64,000 bases of DNA from Paenibacillus sp. LHD-38 (lineage in GTDB: Bacteria; Bacillota; Bacilli; Paenibacillales; Paenibacillaceae). The notes under the pieces are model-generated. The model ran no database searches, had not been told where the DNA came from, and saw only the letters and a program-made list of their open reading frames with translations. Each line of letters opens with the position of its first letter. Within the stretch, counting starts at the first letter, position 1. Location: contig NZ_JAVIFU010000009.1 of the NCBI RefSeq assembly GCF_031157315.1, positions 62,001 through 126,000 of the forward strand, given 5' to 3'. Both the position numbers and the translations under genes were made by a program. Positions 1 to 7,431 of the stretch are shown here, piece by piece.

Positions 1-69
1 TGTAAATAAAGTTTGGGCTATATTTGGACTACAAAAATAGGACATTTGACCGCCTTCGTCCAGAACGTA

Positions 70-121
70 AAGAAGATCGCCAACCACCTGTCCAAGCAGG
101 TAGGATAAGGCGATCTTCTTA
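70..121. terminator. long hairpin, possible terminator
   Basis: A 12-bp arm reading AAGAAGATCGCC is matched by GGCGATCTTCTT about 40 bases later, with a smaller CCTG/CAGG hairpin in the loop. A short T-rich stretch follows on the + strand. No gene is visible on either side up to position 500, so what it terminates lies outside the window or has been lost. Confidence 0.45.
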
Positions 122-200
122 AGTTTTATACCTCAATTCATTCTTTTCACTACACCAACTACACAACAAAGCCCCGAAAACGGGTTTTGTCAACAGCCTG

Positions 201-228
201 ACCAGCCATCTAAGATGACTGGTTTTTT
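201..228 (+). terminator. intrinsic terminator
   Basis: An ACCAG-C-CATC arm, TAA loop and GATG-A-CTGGT arm are followed directly by a run of T, the usual form of a + strand Rho-independent terminator. No + strand gene precedes it inside the window, so it probably belongs to a gene to the left. The rest of 1-502 holds nothing I can support. Confidence 0.45.
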
Positions 229-502
229 CCCATCCCTATAGCAAGCTTCTTTATTTCCTTGACCGAAGATCATTAATGAGTATAAGCTAAGCGTCACCGA
301 CATCCCTGTAAGCAAACCCTTAACAAATTCATGCATCGGGACATCACAACTTGAAAAATGTTTTTACACTCTAGTTGTGTTCCCAATACTCAGTAATATT
401 AAAGTCTCTAGGATAAATTGTCGTTCATTTTACCTTCATAATACTATCAAACTACCGCCATTATTAAACCAAGTCTACAACAACAACATCCCTATCCAAC
501 CC

Positions 503-1810
503 CTAAACCTTATAAGCCTTCATCGCCTTGCGCAGCTCCTTAAAGCTAGGACGCTTGCCGTACATCAATACGCCCGTACGGTATATTTTCGCCGATACCC
601 ATACCGCAATGTAAATGGTGACCAGCAGGATACCGATCGATGCCCATAGCTGCCACACCGGCGGATCGGACAATCCAAGGCGGAGCAGCATGACGAATGT
701 CGAGAAGAACGGAATGAAGGAAGCTACCTTCACGAGAACGCTGTCCGGGCTTGAAATGCTGAATATCGAAATATAGAAGCCGGCCAGCGACAGCATGGTG
801 ATGGGAAGCACCGCTTGGCCCAGGTCCTCCGTACGGCTGACAATCGATCCAACCGCAGCGAATAACGTTGCGTACAAGAAATAACCCGTCAAGTAGAACA
901 AGATAGCATAGAGAAGCAGCATCGGATCAATTTGAGTTAAATCGATATTGTATTGATCCAACATTTTGTTATTATGCGGCAAGCTGATGTTCACGATGAT
1001 CACGATCACGTAAATCGTAATTTGAATGAGTCCCACCAAAAACATGCCGACGATTTTACCGAACATTTGCTTCAGCGGCGAAACGCTCGTAATGAGCAGC
1101 TCCATGACCCGCGAGCTTTTCTCTGCTGTAATTTCCGATGCAATCAATTGTCCCGTAATCATAATGGCCATAAACAGAAGAACGACGATGAAATAAACGA
1201 GTCCCATATTCACGGCTTGCTCTTCCGGTGTCTTGCCTTCGCCTACGTTGCCTGCGCCTTCCGTGGCGGAAATTTGAACCGACGCGATTTCAATCGGTGC
1301 GTTCAGCAAGGCCATCTGTGCATCCGTTAAGCCTGCATCCTGCAATACGGTAGCCTGACGAATCGCTTGAAGACCGTTTTGAATCGAGCTGGTTAGATCG
1401 AATGCAAGCAGCTTCTCGGATTTATACGTGACTGCCGGAAAACCGCTGTCGGTCATTTGGCCAAAGGCTAAGTACCCTTTCACGTCTTTATCCGTAATAG
1501 CTTGCTTCAGCTGCTTTTCATTCTCAGCCTCCGACCCTTTATCCTCGTAAGGGATAAGCTCTACGCCCGGCTTCTCCTGCATTTCGAAATACGCTTTAAG
1601 CTGATCGCCTGTGGCTGTATCTTCTGCTTGCTGCATCTGGATATATCCGATTTTCGTAACTTTGTCTCCACTGCCGAACTGCGAGAAAATATAAGGTAGA
1701 TTAATAGCGATAGACATAATAACCGCAATAATGATCGTCGTAATCAGGAATGCTTTGCCTCTGAATTTATTTCTCAGCGTAAAACCTACTACTGTCCAAA
1801 ACTTATTCAT
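503..1810 (-). CDS. ABC-2 type transporter permease (NatB/YhaP-like)
   Basis: Membrane component of an ABC exporter. An N-terminal membrane segment near residues 15-40 is followed by a long extracytoplasmic region of about 150 residues, then five or six hydrophobic segments, the layout of NatB/YhaP-type ABC-2 permeases. The start at 1810 (MNKFWTVVGF) is preferred over an in-frame GTG nine bases upstream because GGCGGTGAT lies at a suitable distance. It overlaps the end of the upstream ATPase gene by a few bases, so the two are translationally coupled. It is the last gene of a five-gene minus-strand operon. The exported substrate cannot be read from sequence; Na+ export as in NatAB is one possibility, antibiotic or peptide export another. 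Confidence 0.85.
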   Translation of the reverse strand: MNKFWTVVGFTLRNKFRGKAFLITTIIIAVIMSIAINLPYIFSQFGSGDKVTKIGYIQMQQAEDTATGDQLKAYFEMQEKPGVELIPYEDKGSEAENEKQLKQAITDKDVKGYLAFGQMTDSGFPAVTYKSEKLLAFDLTSSIQNGLQAIRQATVLQDAGLTDAQMALLNAPIEIASVQISATEGAGNVGEGKTPEEQAVNMGLVYFIVVLLFMAIMITGQLIASEITAEKSSRVMELLITSVSPLKQMFGKIVGMFLVGLIQITIYVIVIIVNISLPHNNKMLDQYNIDLTQIDPMLLLYAILFYLTGYFLYATLFAAVGSIVSRTEDLGQAVLPITMLSLAGFYISIFSISSPDSVLVKVASFIPFFSTFVMLLRLGLSDPPVWQLWASIGILLVTIYIAVWVSAKIYRTGVLMYGKRPSFKELRKAMKAYKV

Positions 1811-2717
1811 GGCTATCACCGCCTACTGTTTTAATAAAGATTTCATTTAACGTCGGTTCCTTGATCTCGAATTTGGTAATCGTCGTTTGCTCCAAAGCTC
1901 GGCGCAAAATTTCGCCGCCTGACGCTTCATTCGCAATGCCGACCTCATAGCCGTATTCATGCCGGTTAACGCTCGTAACGCCTGCAATCCGTTCCAAGCC
2001 CGTAACTTCTTTCTCCGTGTTCAAAATAACGCGTTCTTTCGGGAATTGTTTTTTGATTTCCTTCAAATTCCCTTTCAGCACGACGTTAGAGCGATGCAAA
2101 ATCGTAATATTTCGGCACAGCTCCTCTACATGCTCCATGCGATGGGTAGAGAATAGGATACTCGTGCCAGAATCACGCAGCTCCTTAACCGTCGATTTAA
2201 GCAGCTCAACGTTTACCGGATCCAGTCCGCTGAACGCTTCATCGAGAATGACGATTTTAGGAGAGTGGATTACGCTTGCGATAAATTGAATTTTTTGCTG
2301 ATTACCTTTGGAAAGCTCTTCGACCTTCTTGCTGTAATACTCCGGAACCTCGAAGCGGTCCAGCCATTTCTTCAAGCTTTGCTCCGCATCCTTCTTCGAC
2401 ATGCCGCGCAGCTGGGCCAAATAGATAAGCTGGTCGCAGACGCGCACCTTCGGATACAAGCCTCTTTCTTCTGGCAAATAACCAAGATTGCTAAGCTGAT
2501 TGTGACTGTAGGCCTTGCCGTGATATAAAATGTTTCCTTCGTCCGGGTAGATCAGACCAAGCACCATTCTCATCGTTGTTGTTTTTCCTGCGCCGTTGGC
2601 GCCGAGCAAGCCGTAAATCTCTCCCTCGCTTACCTCAAAGCTGATGCCGTTAACGGCCGTTTTATCCCCGTATTGCTTAAAGACTTTCTCTACTTTTAAT
2701 GGATTCAATTCACTCAT
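1803..2717 (-). CDS. ABC transporter ATP-binding protein (NatA/YhaQ-like)
   Basis: Nucleotide-binding subunit of an exporter. Walker A is GANGAGKTT, the signature is LSKGNQQKIQ, and Walker B with its glutamate is IVILDEAFSGLDP; the H-loop is in LFSTHRMEH. The C-terminal 90 residues form the extra domain common in NatA-type ATPases (DUF4162-like). It pairs naturally with the overlapping permease downstream. The annotated ATG overlaps its own GAGGGGG ribosome site, so the TTG three codons later, nine bases from that site, may be the real start. It lies ten bases after the preceding ATPase gene. Confidence 0.9.
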   Translation of the reverse strand: MSELNPLKVEKVFKQYGDKTAVNGISFEVSEGEIYGLLGANGAGKTTTMRMVLGLIYPDEGNILYHGKAYSHNQLSNLGYLPEERGLYPKVRVCDQLIYLAQLRGMSKKDAEQSLKKWLDRFEVPEYYSKKVEELSKGNQQKIQFIASVIHSPKIVILDEAFSGLDPVNVELLKSTVKELRDSGTSILFSTHRMEHVEELCRNITILHRSNVVLKGNLKEIKKQFPKERVILNTEKEVTGLERIAGVTSVNRHEYGYEVGIANEASGGEILRRALEQTTITKFEIKEPTLNEIFIKTVGGDSHE

Positions 2718-2726
2718 CCCCCTCGA

Positions 2727-3644
2727 TTAATTACTTCTTGTGCTCAAACGGTCCTGCATGAGTAACGCACTCATAATTTCGTCCAGCTCTAGCGATTGCC
2801 TGCTTATGATTCGATACCCCTCGCCAGCGCACCATTCTTCTGCGGCTGCGGCTTTATTCGTTGTGATACGGTACGTTGTCGCTCCGGCATGCTCTACTCC
2901 GCATTGGCCTGGCATGGCAGCCGCCTTCTTCGGTGACAGGTCGGAGCCGCTTACGAATAAAGTAAACCAGCTGCTGAACAGCTCATCCTTCTCGTACATG
3001 CCAAGCACACGTCCCCCAGCCATAAATACGATGAAATCGGCAAGCCTTTTCACTTCTTCAATAATATGAGAGGTCATGAGAATCGTACGATCTCCGCGAT
3101 CCATATATCGGTGCAGCACTTCAATCATCGTCTTCCAAGCAAGCGGGTCGAGTCCGGAAGAAGGCTCATCCAGCAAAAGCAGCTCCGGCCCATGTGCCAT
3201 CGTTAAAGCAAATTCGAATTTGCGGCGCATGCCCTTCGACATTTTGCCCAGCAGCTGGTTATCATCGACTTCAAGAATATGAAGCAGCTCCCGATAGCGA
3301 TTCACGTCCCAGTTGTCGTACCAGAAACGATGAAACTCAGCCTTTGCTGTCCCCTTCATATTGTCCTCGTGCGAGGAGGACTGATCATGCAAATAACCTA
3401 TTTTTTTCTTCAGCTCCGTATCGATGCCTTGCTCTACACGGTGACCAAGCAGCTCGATTTTCCCTTCGTCCGCCTTATCCAAATCAAGCATTAATCGGAA
3501 CGTTGAGCTCTTGCCGCAGCCGTTCGGGCCAACAATCGCTGTGATGTACCCTTTTGGAATGCGCATATGCAGCGGACCCAGCTTGAAATTCGCACGATTC
3601 TGCACAACTCCGTCTAATTGAATCGCCATCGTCTCATCTATCAT
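2727..3644 (-). CDS. ABC transporter ATP-binding protein (YtrB-like)
   Basis: Second ATPase of the operon. Walker A GPNGCGKSS, signature MSKGMRRKFEFA, Walker B LLLLDEPSSGLDP and an H-loop in LMTSHIIEE are all present. Start supported by AAAGGAG eight bases before the ATG. Encoded 12 bases after the GntR regulator, an order like that of the Bacillus ytr operon, where YtrA (GntR) controls an ABC exporter induced by cell-wall antibiotics. The likely partner permease is the first gene of the operon (4073-4798). Function as a cell-envelope-stress exporter is inferred from gene order only. Confidence 0.85.
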   Translation of the reverse strand: MIDETMAIQLDGVVQNRANFKLGPLHMRIPKGYITAIVGPNGCGKSSTFRLMLDLDKADEGKIELLGHRVEQGIDTELKKKIGYLHDQSSSHEDNMKGTAKAEFHRFWYDNWDVNRYRELLHILEVDDNQLLGKMSKGMRRKFEFALTMAHGPELLLLDEPSSGLDPLAWKTMIEVLHRYMDRGDRTILMTSHIIEEVKRLADFIVFMAGGRVLGMYEKDELFSSWFTLFVSGSDLSPKKAAAMPGQCGVEHAGATTYRITTNKAAAAEEWCAGEGYRIISRQSLELDEIMSALLMQDRLSTRSN

Positions 3645-3656
3645 GCGTACTCTCCT

Positions 3657-4043
3657 TTAGTCAAAATGCTTATTCATCGCTTCCTTAAACATCGTCTCCA
3701 GCTCTTCCTCCGTGCACTGTACCCTTTTTCCGGCAACGACCGCTTGTTCAAGCGCTTCAATTACGGCAGAAAGCCGATGCCGGTCGCGCTCCTGTTCTCC
3801 AACCTGGGCGACGTATGTCCCCGTTCCTTGCCGCGTCCGCAGCAGGCCCTCTGCTTCCAAATCGTTATACACTCGCTTAACTGTGATGACACTGCATTTG
3901 ACCGTCTGAGCAAGCTCGCGTATCGACGGCAGCAGCATCCCTTCCGCAAGCTGGCCGCTGACGATTAAAGCGCGCAGCTGCACTTCGATTTGATGATACA
4001 GCGGTTCTGCGCTTTGTTCATTGATTTGTATCGGCAGCCGCAT
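3657..4043 (-). CDS. GntR family regulator, YtrA subfamily
   Basis: Short GntR regulator of about 128 residues: N-terminal winged helix-turn-helix (PLYHQIEVQLRALIVSGQL to TRQGTGTYVA) and only a short helical C-terminal tail, the hallmark of the YtrA subfamily with no large ligand domain. The ATG at 4043 is preferred to a GTG three codons upstream because AAGGTG then sits seven bases away. It lies inside the exporter operon it presumably represses. Its probable target is the paired TATACACAGT repeat and dyad in the operon promoter at 4846-4875. Confidence 0.85.
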   Translation of the reverse strand: MRLPIQINEQSAEPLYHQIEVQLRALIVSGQLAEGMLLPSIRELAQTVKCSVITVKRVYNDLEAEGLLRTRQGTGTYVAQVGEQERDRHRLSAVIEALEQAVVAGKRVQCTEEELETMFKEAMNKHFD

Positions 4044-4072
4044 GGCCTTCACCTTCTTCCATTCCCGAATAT

Positions 4073-4798
4073 CTATGCTCTGTAGGTGCGACTCTCTAAC
4101 CGATTCTCTATTCGATTAACCCCGACGAATACTGCCACAGCGCTTACAGCGATAGCGGCTAACGATATCCACCAGAAGCCGTTCTCAATCGCTTCAAATG
4201 ACGTAACTACAATATTTCCAACCTTGAAAATAGCTAAGCTAGCTGAAATCGCGAGTAACACGACGATATAGGCCAAATTAAAAAAGAAGTATATTTTTCC
4301 GGAGTGACCTACTTCCCAGTATACATATCCAATCGCCATCGTTAGGGAGTAACCGTACCAGAATAGTGCATACAACGCAAAATGCCCGATTGATAGGTCT
4401 GCACCCATATTTCGTACAAGAAGGAACTGTAAGATAAAGAAGAGAAGCAGGGCGCAAAACAATACAACCGCTAACTGAATGATTCGTCCGAGCGCAATTT
4501 GTCTCGAGGAGATAGGCAGCGTTCTCCACTGGGCCATCTTTCTTGTGTATGAATTTTCTTTCCATGAACGCATCATCGTTTGATTGATTACAAAACCTAG
4601 ACAAGGCAGAATCGTTAAATAGATAAAGTCCGTCGCCCAGCTAATCATATTTTTGTCTTCCCCATCAACCACATCATTTAATAACGGAACCGTGAATAGC
4701 AATAAATAACCAATAAACGCTAACGTATAAAGACTTTTCCATCGATCCTTAGCCAGCTCATGCTTTGCTAAATACCAAGCACCCTTCCATAAACCCAC
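4073..4798 (-). CDS. exporter membrane protein, first gene of the GntR-controlled operon
   Basis: Integral membrane protein with about six hydrophobic segments, resembling ABC-2 type permeases; no catalytic motif is visible. A longer reading from 4891 exists, but its start lies upstream of a perfect -35/-10 promoter, so it cannot be transcribed. The GTG at 4798 (MGLWKGAWYLAKHEL) has AAAGGAG eight bases before it and leaves a leader of about 50 bases, so I choose it. The next gene is the GntR regulator, 30 bases downstream, and the ATPase at 2727-3644 is the likely partner. Confidence 0.75.
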   Translation of the reverse strand: MGLWKGAWYLAKHELAKDRWKSLYTLAFIGYLLLFTVPLLNDVVDGEDKNMISWATDFIYLTILPCLGFVINQTMMRSWKENSYTRKMAQWRTLPISSRQIALGRIIQLAVVLFCALLLFFILQFLLVRNMGADLSIGHFALYALFWYGYSLTMAIGYVYWEVGHSGKIYFFFNLAYIVVLLAISASLAIFKVGNIVVTSFEAIENGFWWISLAAIAVSAVAVFVGVNRIENRLESRTYRA

Positions 4799-4845
4799 GG
4801 CATTTGCTCCTTTCGAACCTTCACTCTTCATACTGTATATATCCT

Positions 4846-4881
4846 TATACACAGTATATTCACTGTATACACAGTTGTCAA
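4846..4881 (-). promoter_or_regulatory. exporter operon promoter with embedded operator
   Basis: On the minus strand TTGACA (4876-4881) and TATACT (4853-4858) are separated by exactly 17 bases, a near-ideal sigma-A promoter. The spacer holds the dyad ACTGT-N4-ACAGT (4862-4875). On the plus strand TATACACAGT occurs twice, at 4846 and 4866, exactly 20 bases apart, so on the same face of the helix. This is a strong candidate operator for the GntR regulator. Confidence 0.75.
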
Positions 4882-4935
4882 CTATTCCCATAAATTTTAT
4901 TGTGAAATATTGGATGGTCTCTCCTTAAACACAAA

Positions 4936-4980
4936 AAAACCATGCAGTCAAAAGAGTCATCTCTTTCGTTAGCATGGTTT
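4936..4980 (-). terminator. terminator of the cta operon
   Basis: Arms AAAACCATGC and GCATGGTTTT flank a loop of about 25 bases between the DUF420 gene and the exporter promoter. The minus-strand copy ends in a T-rich run, fitting the end of the cytochrome oxidase operon. Confidence 0.6.
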
Positions 4981-5003
4981 TCGCTGTGTGCATTGAATAT
5001 TGG

Positions 5004-5465
5004 TTAGCCGAAAATAGCATCGATTACCGGCTTAGTATGACCGCCCGGATACATCAGGTACAACAAAATATAGACCATTGTACCGGTGATTGCCGTTACA
5101 AACCAGATCAGCGAGGTTACCTTCCCCCACTTGCGATGCTTTACAAATTTCTTCTTATAGCCCAGCGTGAGCGTTGTAATGCCGAAAACGGCCGCAACTG
5201 TAGCCAGCACGATATGAAATAACAAGAAGACAAGATAGTAAGGCTTCAATTCATCCGGTCCGCCCCATGATGTATTGCCTACGAATATCGTACGCGATAC
5301 ATAGACGATAAAGAAGATCGTTGCGGAGACCGCGGCATAGAACATCATCTTCTGATGCTCCTCCAGCCTGCGTTTAATGGCCAGTCTCCAGCCTACGGCT
5401 ACCAAGACCGCACTCAGTACGATGAAGAAGGTACTTATTGTCGGCATAATATTATAACTGTTCAA
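5004..5465 (-). CDS. DUF420 family membrane protein (YozB-like)
   Basis: Four to five membrane-spanning segments with conserved histidines, matching the DUF420/YozB family that often sits beside cytochrome oxidase genes; its exact job is unknown, possibly in oxidase assembly. The TTG at 5465, with GGTGGGG just before it, is preferred over a TTG eight codons upstream. It is the last gene of the ctaC-ctaG cluster, 40 bases after ctaG. Confidence 0.75.
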   Translation of the reverse strand: MNSYNIMPTISTFFIVLSAVLVAVGWRLAIKRRLEEHQKMMFYAAVSATIFFIVYVSRTIFVGNTSWGGPDELKPYYLVFLLFHIVLATVAAVFGITTLTLGYKKKFVKHRKWGKVTSLIWFVTAITGTMVYILLYLMYPGGHTKPVIDAIFG

Positions 5466-5504
5466 CGTTACCCCACCTATAGTTAACAAAATGATTAGTA
5501 CGGA

Positions 5505-6401
5505 TTAAGCCGTACCGGTATTCGTATTCGGCAAATCATCTTCGGTATGTTCACGTTTGAACCATTGCTTGAAAATATAGCCGAGGATGATTCCGTACAT
5601 CAACTCCTGTGCGAGCTTCATCACAATACCGCCAAGCTGCTGGTCCTCAACGACATTCATTATATTAAAAAATTGCGGTCCGCTGAAGCTCTCTAGCAGC
5701 CTTGACGGATCACCCGATACGCAATAGCCCATAGCAGTCACCCAAACGTTCGGATCACTATATATCGCATACATAGAGCTTTTGGCAAAAATAATCAATG
5801 CGCACGCGGGCGTCAACAGCATCCCGTTTGCAAAAACGTAGGCCATCCTCTTCAGATCCGTCAGCTTGGCCCACCCCGGCACGGGAACTGCGATTTGCCA
5901 CCACATCATAAAGGACGTAATCAGCAAAATAAAATAATAAAGACGATGCACCGCAAAGTGCGTCATCACATAGTCATGGACAATAGGGATATGGTAAACA
6001 GAAAACAACACATTAAACAGAACGAGACACATAACCGGATGCATCATAAAGCTCAGCTTTTTCCAAAAAGGAGCTGAAAACGTCATTTTCCATAGGAAAC
6101 TTGGAATGCCAAGCAGCACAAGCGGCGGCACAATCAAGTACGACACCGACATATTGATCATATGAAACGTAAACATCAGATGACCTAATAGATTAAAAGG
6201 CCCGCCATGCACCAAATAAAACATAATCGCTGCCGAAACAAACATCGTTTTTTGTTTTGCTGTCGCAGCAGGAGCCTGCGGAGCATGCTTCTCACGCCAT
6301 GGACCAATCAAATAGAAATATAGAATGACTATTGCAGCCATCCCGAACAAAAACATGGGGGTCCACAATTCTTCGAAACGAAAATATTGTAAGCCAAGCA
6401 T
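5505..6401 (-). CDS. ctaG: cytochrome c oxidase assembly factor CtaG
   Basis: Membrane protein of the caa3_CtaG family, about 298 residues with seven hydrophobic segments and several histidines in membrane-edge positions (for example HMINMS and MTHFAVHRLYY). In Bacillus, CtaG is needed for assembly of the caa3 oxidase, probably for the CuB centre of subunit I. The ATG at 6401 with AAAGGAG eight bases upstream is the likely start; an in-frame TTG further up overlaps that ribosome site. It is separated from ctaF by a strong hairpin, so expression may be lower than for the structural subunits. Confidence 0.9.
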   Translation of the reverse strand: MLGLQYFRFEELWTPMFLFGMAAIVILYFYLIGPWREKHAPQAPAATAKQKTMFVSAAIMFYLVHGGPFNLLGHLMFTFHMINMSVSYLIVPPLVLLGIPSFLWKMTFSAPFWKKLSFMMHPVMCLVLFNVLFSVYHIPIVHDYVMTHFAVHRLYYFILLITSFMMWWQIAVPVPGWAKLTDLKRMAYVFANGMLLTPACALIIFAKSSMYAIYSDPNVWVTAMGYCVSGDPSRLLESFSGPQFFNIMNVVEDQQLGGIVMKLAQELMYGIILGYIFKQWFKREHTEDDLPNTNTGTA

Positions 6402-6440
6402 CGTGGAATCTCCTTTCAATTACGCTAGCCTTTTTTACAA

Positions 6441-6475
6441 AAGAGGAGGGACCCAAGCCTCGGGACCCTCCTCTC
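6441..6475 (-). terminator. hairpin between ctaF and ctaG
   Basis: GAGGAGGG-A-CCC and GGG-A-CCCTCCTC form a GC-rich stem with one mismatch, followed on the minus strand by TTTTG. It can act as a partial terminator inside the operon or as an mRNA-stabilising structure that sets the dose of the assembly factor below that of the oxidase subunits. Confidence 0.55.
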
Positions 6476-6492
6476 TTCCAATAACAGACGTC

Positions 6493-6810
6493 TTACCACC
6501 AAGCCCAATATTCAGCCATGATGACGCATGTGAATACGATGAAAACACCAGTCAAAATTCCGATGATAGCGAATGTATGACCACGATCCTTCATGTGCAT
6601 CCAGAATGCCATCTGAACGAATACTTGCAAAACTGCTAAGCCGACTAAAATAATGTAGATAAAGTCTTTATTGATTTCTCCGCTGATTACGGTCGCGAAT
6701 GCGATAAACGTAAGCAGGATCGAAAATAGAAACGCGATGATATGCTTCTTAGGTCCTTCGACCTTATGACGCTTGGGGCTTTCCTCTGTGGCTGTATGAT
6801 TGCTTGCCAT
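6493..6810 (-). CDS. ctaF: cytochrome c oxidase subunit IV (caa3 type)
   Basis: Small membrane subunit of 105 residues with three predicted transmembrane helices and a charged N-terminus, typical of the COX4_pro/CtaF family that stabilises the CuB-heme site region. Start ATG at 6810 has AAGGTGG upstream. It starts three bases after the end of ctaE, in the usual order C-D-E-F. Confidence 0.9.
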   Translation of the reverse strand: MASNHTATEESPKRHKVEGPKKHIIAFLFSILLTFIAFATVISGEINKDFIYIILVGLAVLQVFVQMAFWMHMKDRGHTFAIIGILTGVFIVFTCVIMAEYWAWW

Positions 6811-6813
6811 GGA

Positions 6814-7431
6814 TTAAACCACCTTTCCCATCAAGTAAACGACGGTGAAAATGAATACCCATACAACGTCGATAAAGTGCCAGTACATACCGGCTACATA
6901 TACCTTCGGTGCGGTAACGACAGTCAAACCTTTTCTTGCCAATTGGATAATGATCAACGTAATCCATGCAATACCAAATGCAACGTGCGCGCCGTGGAAG
7001 CCTACAAGCGTATAAAATGATGAGCTGAATGCGCTTGTCGTAAAACCATGGCCTTCATGTACATAGTGGTAGAACTCGTAGATCTCAAGAGCAAGAAACC
7101 CAGCGCCTAGAACAACGGTAATAATCAGCCAGTTAATTAGCGCCTTCACTCTATTCGTGTGCAAAGCATGAACCGCGAAAACGCTGGTTAAGCTTGACGT
7201 CAACAATAGCGCGGTCGCTAGCGCGACGAGCGGAAGCTGGAACAGCTCATGTGCTGGAGGACCATCTAAAACTTGATGGCGAAGTGCAAGGAACGCGGAG
7301 AACAACGTTCCGAACAATACCGTCTCGCCACCTAGGAAAAGCCAAAAGCCTAATACTTTATTGCGTCCCTCGAGGGTCGCCTTTTCGGGCTCATGAGGCA
7401 ATTGCCCCTCTACATGCGAATGCGCACTCAT
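6814..7431 (-). CDS. ctaE: cytochrome c oxidase subunit III
   Basis: Integral membrane subunit of 205 residues with five hydrophobic helices, the short form of COX3 found in Bacillus caa3 oxidases. Conserved features include the FWLFLGGETVLFGTLF segment, GFHGAHVAFGI and the closing YWHFIDVVWVFIFTVVYL. The ATG at 7431 overlaps the ctaD stop codon (ATGA) and has GGGGGGG eight bases upstream, so it is translationally coupled to ctaD. Confidence 0.95.
   Translation of the reverse strand: MSAHSHVEGQLPHEPEKATLEGRNKVLGFWLFLGGETVLFGTLFSAFLALRHQVLDGPPAHELFQLPLVALATALLLTSSLTSVFAVHALHTNRVKALINWLIITVVLGAGFLALEIYEFYHYVHEGHGFTTSAFSSSFYTLVGFHGAHVAFGIAWITLIIIQLARKGLTVVTAPKVYVAGMYWHFIDVVWVFIFTVVYLMGKVV

Noticed and set aside
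4799..4891. N-terminal extension of the first exporter gene
   Set aside because: It contains the promoter elements and lacks a ribosome site at its ATG.
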